Assembly (NCBI GenBank): GCA_030594665.1
Contig: JAUVET010000073.1
Span: forward strand, 1-6,782
DNA: 6,782 nt
Source: Methanosarcinaceae archaeon
GTDB lineage: Archaea > Halobacteriota > Methanosarcinia > Methanosarcinales > Methanosarcinaceae
Reading direction: 5' to 3'
The notes beneath the pieces are model-generated. The model did no database searches. It was not told the DNA's origin and saw only the letters and a list, made by a program, of their open reading frames with translations. Positions 3,628 to 6,782 of the stretch are shown here, in pieces. The position numbers and the translations under genes are program-made. Position 1 is the first letter of the stretch, and each line of letters starts with the position of its first letter.

Positions 3628-6519
3628 ATGCAGCAGGATTACGAACCGCATAAGATTGAGGAGAAATGGCAGGAATTATGGAGCGGAGAGAAGGTATTTG
3701 AGCCTGAGACTGATGAGAGGAAAAAGTTTTTTGTCACTATTCCTTATCCATACCTTAACGGGAACCTGCATGCAGGACATACGCGAACTTTTACAATAGG
3801 GGACGTTGTAGCACGATATAAGCGCATGTCGGGTTACAATGTGCTATTCCCAATGGGATTCCACGCCACAGGTACGCCTATCGTCGGGCTTGCCGAACTC
3901 ATCAGGAAAAAGGATCCCGGGACAATAGATGTGTATTCTAATCTCCACGGAATTCCGATGGATGTGTTGAACACACTTGATACACCTGAAAAGATCGTGG
4001 ATTATTTCAAGGTCGAAGCTGAAAAAGTGATGCGCTCGATCGGTTATTCCATTGATTGGAGACGAAAGTTCACTACAACCGATGCTCCATACAAGAAATT
4101 CATTGAATGGCAGTTCAATCTCCTGTACGATAAAGGATTGATAAGCAAGGGTTCCCATCCTGTAAAATGGTGCCCGAATGATGATAATCCTGTGGAGGAT
4201 CACGATATCCTGCATGGTGAGGGTGCGAACATTGTAGATTATACACTTATCAAGTTCAGGTTCGATGATGCGATCCTCCCATGTGCGACACTTCGACCTG
4301 AAACTGTTTTTGGTGTGACCAACCTCTGGGTGAACCCTGATATTGAACATGTCAAGATCAAGGTTGAACTGGATGGTAAAAAGGAACTGTGGATCGTGAG
4401 CAAGGATGCGTACAATAAACTTACATTTACGGACAGGACAGTAGAGTTTGTCGAAACAGTTCCATCAGAGTCACTGATCGGCATCAAGGTTAAAAACCCG
4501 TTGACCGGTAATGAGGTCATTACGCTGCCTGCTTCCTTCGTGAAATCAGAGAACGGGAGTGGAATTGTGATGAGCGTACCGGCTCATGCGCCTTTTGATT
4601 ACCTGGCATTGCGTGATCTGTACGATAAGGATCTGAGTGAGTTTGGTATTACTGAAGACCTGCGCAGGATCGAGCTTATTTCACTAATAAAAGCAAAGGA
4701 ATTCGGGGAATTTCCGGCTGTTGAGGCTGTTGAAGAATTCAAGGTCAGGGACCAGGATGATCCACTCGCTGAGAAAGCTACCAAAATGGTGTATCGCAGG
4801 GAGTTCCATGGCGGTGTGTTGAAGGATAATACCGGCAAGTATGCAGGTATGGCTGTGTCCAGGATCAAGGATGTGCTTACGCGGGATCTGATCGAGCAGG
4901 GTATCGGTGAGGTATTCTATGAGTTCAGTGAGCCTGTAGTGTGCAGATGCGGAACCACGTGTGTGGTCAATATGGTTAAAGGCCAGTGGTTCCTGAATTA
5001 TTCCGATCCGGATTGGAAGGATAAGGTTTACCGCTGCATCGGGAATATGGATATTATACCTGCGGATCTTAAAGTCGAGTTCAATAATAAGGTGGACTGG
5101 CTAAAGGACAAGGCATGTGCCCGAAAGAAAGGACTTGGTACCAGATTGCCGTTCGATGATCGGTGGCTGATCGAGTCCCTGGGTGATTCGACCATTTATA
5201 TGTCATATTATGTTATTGCGAAATTTATTGCCGGAGGCATCACGCCAGAGCAATTGACCCCGCAATTATTTGATTATGTGTTGCTTGGAAAAGGCAGTGT
5301 GGAAGATGCATCAAGTACGGGCGGTGTTGACGCCGATACACTTGACCTGATGAGGCGTGAGTTCGAGTATTGGTATCCTGTTGATTTGCGGTCATCAGGT
5401 AAGGACCTGATTCCAAATCACCTGTTGTTTTTCCTGTTCCATCATGTTGCGATCTTTGATGAGGACAAATGGCCAAAAGCCATTGCTATCAATGGTTTCG
5501 TTTCACTTGAAGGAAAGAAGATGAGCAAGTCCAAGGGCCCTCTCCTGACACTTAGTGATGCTGTGAGGGATTATGGTGCGGATATTTCAAGAATGTACAT
5601 CCTTTCAAGTGCTGAACAGACCCAGGATGCGGACTGGAAGAACAGCGGGATCGAGGCTGCAAGAAAGCAGGTTGATAGGTTCTATTCGTTTGCAAGGGAT
5701 ATTGTGGATTCCGGTATGACTTCCGGTATGGGCGGTGAATTGAAACTGATAGACCGCTGGATGCTCAGTAAACTCCAGTACCGGATACGTGAGACTAATG
5801 ATGCTCTTGCCCTGATCCGGACGCGCCACGCGCTTCAGAATTCATTTTTTTTACTGTTCAATGATCTTAAGTGGTACCAGCGCCGTGGCGGTAGTGCACT
5901 GCTCTATGATGTGCTGGATACATGGGTGCGCCTGCTTTCCCCGTTCACTCCACATATTTGCGAGGAGATATGGGAAGCGATGGGGCATAACAAAGGTGAT
6001 CTTGTGTCATTCGCCTCATACCCCACATACGATGAGGATCTTGTGGACAATGTCGCGGAACTCGCAGAGGAGTTGGTGAGTAATACGCTTTCCGATATCG
6101 AGGAGATCATAAAGGTTACAAAGATGTCACCGAAAGAGGTTATATTGTACACATCCCGGTCATGGAAGACAGATGCGTTCAAACTTGCAGTGAGTATGCA
6201 AAAGGACGGCAACCTGAACGTTGGTACACTTATCAAGACGTTGATGGCGAATCCTGATATGAGACGGTATGGAAAAGAAATACCAAAGTTTGTGCAGAAA
6301 CTTGTTCCTGATGTGACAATGATGAATTCCGATACTCTGGAATTGCTTTGTTGTTTTGACCTGAATGAGGAGTCAATACTCGATGAAGCTATCGCTTTTA
6401 TTGAATCTGAGATCGGATGTACGGTCAAAGTTTATAGTGCGGATAAACCGGAATACGACCCGCAAAATAAGGCAAGGTTTGCGGTTCCGATGAGACCTGC
6501 GATATATCTTGAGAATTAA
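3628..6519 (+). CDS. leuS: Leucyl-tRNA synthetase, archaeal type
   Basis: LeuRS, a cytoplasmic class I aminoacyl-tRNA synthetase, attaches leucine to tRNA(Leu) using ATP and hydrolyses mischarged products. The 963 residues fit the archaeal/eukaryotic branch. The HIGH motif appears as HAGH (48-51), within PYLNGNLHAGH. The CP1 editing domain carries TLRPETVFG (221-229) and GSGIVMSVPAHAPFDY (310-325), with the conserved editing aspartate Asp324. CRCGTTC (439-445) is followed by KGQWFLNYSD (451-460), typical of this branch, and the three cysteines may bind metal. KMSKSK (631-636) is the second ATP signature. An anticodon-binding helical domain (about 700-830, including SPFTPHICEEIW at 771-782) and an archaeal C-terminal domain follow. 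The ATG at 3628 has GGTGGA (3619-3624) just ahead, and the first residues (YEPHKIEEKWQ) are normal for the family. No frameshift or missing catalytic residue is seen. An alaX-like gene follows, also concerned with tRNA charging. Confidence 0.97.
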   Translation: MQQDYEPHKIEEKWQELWSGEKVFEPETDERKKFFVTIPYPYLNGNLHAGHTRTFTIGDVVARYKRMSGYNVLFPMGFHATGTPIVGLAELIRKKDPGTIDVYSNLHGIPMDVLNTLDTPEKIVDYFKVEAEKVMRSIGYSIDWRRKFTTTDAPYKKFIEWQFNLLYDKGLISKGSHPVKWCPNDDNPVEDHDILHGEGANIVDYTLIKFRFDDAILPCATLRPETVFGVTNLWVNPDIEHVKIKVELDGKKELWIVSKDAYNKLTFTDRTVEFVETVPSESLIGIKVKNPLTGNEVITLPASFVKSENGSGIVMSVPAHAPFDYLALRDLYDKDLSEFGITEDLRRIELISLIKAKEFGEFPAVEAVEEFKVRDQDDPLAEKATKMVYRREFHGGVLKDNTGKYAGMAVSRIKDVLTRDLIEQGIGEVFYEFSEPVVCRCGTTCVVNMVKGQWFLNYSDPDWKDKVYRCIGNMDIIPADLKVEFNNKVDWLKDKACARKKGLGTRLPFDDRWLIESLGDSTIYMSYYVIAKFIAGGITPEQLTPQLFDYVLLGKGSVEDASSTGGVDADTLDLMRREFEYWYPVDLRSSGKDLIPNHLLFFLFHHVAIFDEDKWPKAIAINGFVSLEGKKMSKSKGPLLTLSDAVRDYGADISRMYILSSAEQTQDADWKNSGIEAARKQVDRFYSFARDIVDSGMTSGMGGELKLIDRWMLSKLQYRIRETNDALALIRTRHALQNSFFLLFNDLKWYQRRGGSALLYDVLDTWVRLLSPFTPHICEEIWEAMGHNKGDLVSFASYPTYDEDLVDNVAELAEELVSNTLSDIEEIIKVTKMSPKEVILYTSRSWKTDAFKLAVSMQKDGNLNVGTLIKTLMANPDMRRYGKEIPKFVQKLVPDVTMMNSDTLELLCCFDLNEESILDEAIAFIESEIGCTVKVYSADKPEYDPQNKARFAVPMRPAIYLEN

Positions 6520-6536
6520 GTGGGATGATATGGAAA

Positions 6537-6592
6537 TTAACCGCAGGGAAAAAAATACAACTCTCTGCGTTCTCTGCGTCCTCTGCGGTTAA
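6537..6592. repeat. 9-bp-unit inverted repeat, copy 4 (CGCAGAG type), short left arm
   Basis: TTAACCGCAG (6537-6546) and CTGCGGTTAA (6583-6592) are exact inverted complements. The right side continues inward as a full arm of three units (6561-6592), read on the - strand as CGCAGAG plus two bases each. The left side stops after its first unit and turns into an A-rich stretch, so the left arm looks truncated. It begins 18 bases after leuS stops and could form the 3' end hairpin of the thrC-leuS message, though no good T tract follows. Confidence 0.8.
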
Positions 6593-6650
6593 GTAAAAAT
6601 TATTGATCACATACATACTCTCCACATGTGAAAACAAAATTAAGACACAA

Positions 6651-6658
6651 ATTATATC
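6651..6658 (+). promoter_or_regulatory. Candidate TATA box of the alaX-like gene
   Basis: ATTATATC, preceded by the A-rich ACACAA, is a plausible TATA/BRE pair. Normal spacing puts the start site near 6680-6684, directly at the ATG (6685). Together with the lack of any Shine-Dalgarno in the pyrimidine-rich bases before the ATG, this predicts a leaderless message. The same 12 bases ATTATATCTAAA recur inside the coding region at 6693-6704. Confidence 0.45.
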
Positions 6659-6684
6659 TAAACCTTAAAACATACCCAACCCTC

Positions 6685-6782
6685 ATGGAACTATTATATC
6701 TAAAAGACTGTTACCTTACGGAATTTGATGCCGTAATTAAAAGTGTAAAAGACGATAAATACGTGGTTTTGGACAAGACCGC
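6685..6782 (+). CDS. alaX: AlaX-type alanyl-tRNA editing protein (N-terminus only)
   Basis: Only the first 32 codons lie in the window; the frame is open at the right edge. The start MELLYLKDCYLTEFDAVIK and the following KYVVLDKT match the N-terminal beta strands of stand-alone AlaX proteins, where the next expected block is FYPEGGGQ, beyond the edge. AlaX proteins hydrolyse Ser-tRNA(Ala) or Gly-tRNA(Ala) that AlaRS forms by mistake, using zinc held by HxxxH and C/H residues, all of which would be downstream and cannot be seen. ATG at 6685 is the natural start, without a Shine-Dalgarno but at leaderless distance from a TATA-like box. The neighbour leuS also serves tRNA charging. The identification rests on a short stretch recognised from memory; the N-terminus of AlaRS-related proteins could look similar. 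Confidence 0.75.
   Translation, partial: MELLYLKDCYLTEFDAVIKSVKDDKYVVLDKT

Noticed and set aside
6425..6637. Open reading frame on - strand behind leuS
   Set aside because: It overlaps the leuS end and copy 4 of the repeat; the TAEDAENAE peptide is repeat translation, and nothing else supports a gene.

Overview
The window looks like chromosomal DNA of a methanogen-related archaeon, most likely in or near the Methanosarcinales (Methanosarcina/Methanolobus/ANME-2 type). The grounds are a DUF2551-like protein (a family I know only from such archaea), an archaeal-type cis-prenyltransferase, an archaeal-type leucyl-tRNA synthetase, Shine-Dalgarno motifs of the GGTG type, TATA-like boxes in place of -35/-10 promoters, and one apparently leaderless gene. 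The genus is inference.

Layout. Bases 1-90 hold a TATA-like box and the leader of a small winged-helix-like gene (DUF2551-like, 91-402). A perfect 11-bp hairpin follows it. A second promoter region, with a 12-bp palindrome touching the TATA box, precedes uppS (576-1433), which makes the polyprenyl diphosphate used as a glycan carrier lipid. Bases 1434-2379 contain no gene I can support. That stretch is filled with repeats: three copies of a 9-bp-unit inverted repeat, two copies of a GC-rich 14-bp hairpin, and a two-tier stem around 1580-1658. After it come thrC (threonine synthase, 2380-3594) and leuS (leucyl-tRNA synthetase, 3628-6519), 33 bp apart and very probably one transcript. A fourth copy of the 9-bp-unit inverted repeat lies directly behind leuS. 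The window ends in the first 32 codons of an AlaX-type alanyl-tRNA editing protein (6685 onward), with a TATA-like box but no Shine-Dalgarno.

How the genes relate. The right-hand part is about amino acid supply and tRNA charging: threonine synthesis, leucylation of tRNA(Leu), and clearance of mischarged tRNA(Ala). The left-hand part is lipid-carrier synthesis beside a possible regulator. All identified genes are on the + strand and look intact, apart from the one cut by the window edge.

I see no defence system, CRISPR array, transposase, or obviously new gene cluster. The least explained content is the repeats. Within each copy of the main family, the 9-bp units resemble each other more than they resemble units of neighbouring copies, which points to within-copy homogenisation or to insertion of distinct subfamilies. 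Several apparent reading frames over these repeats are artefacts.
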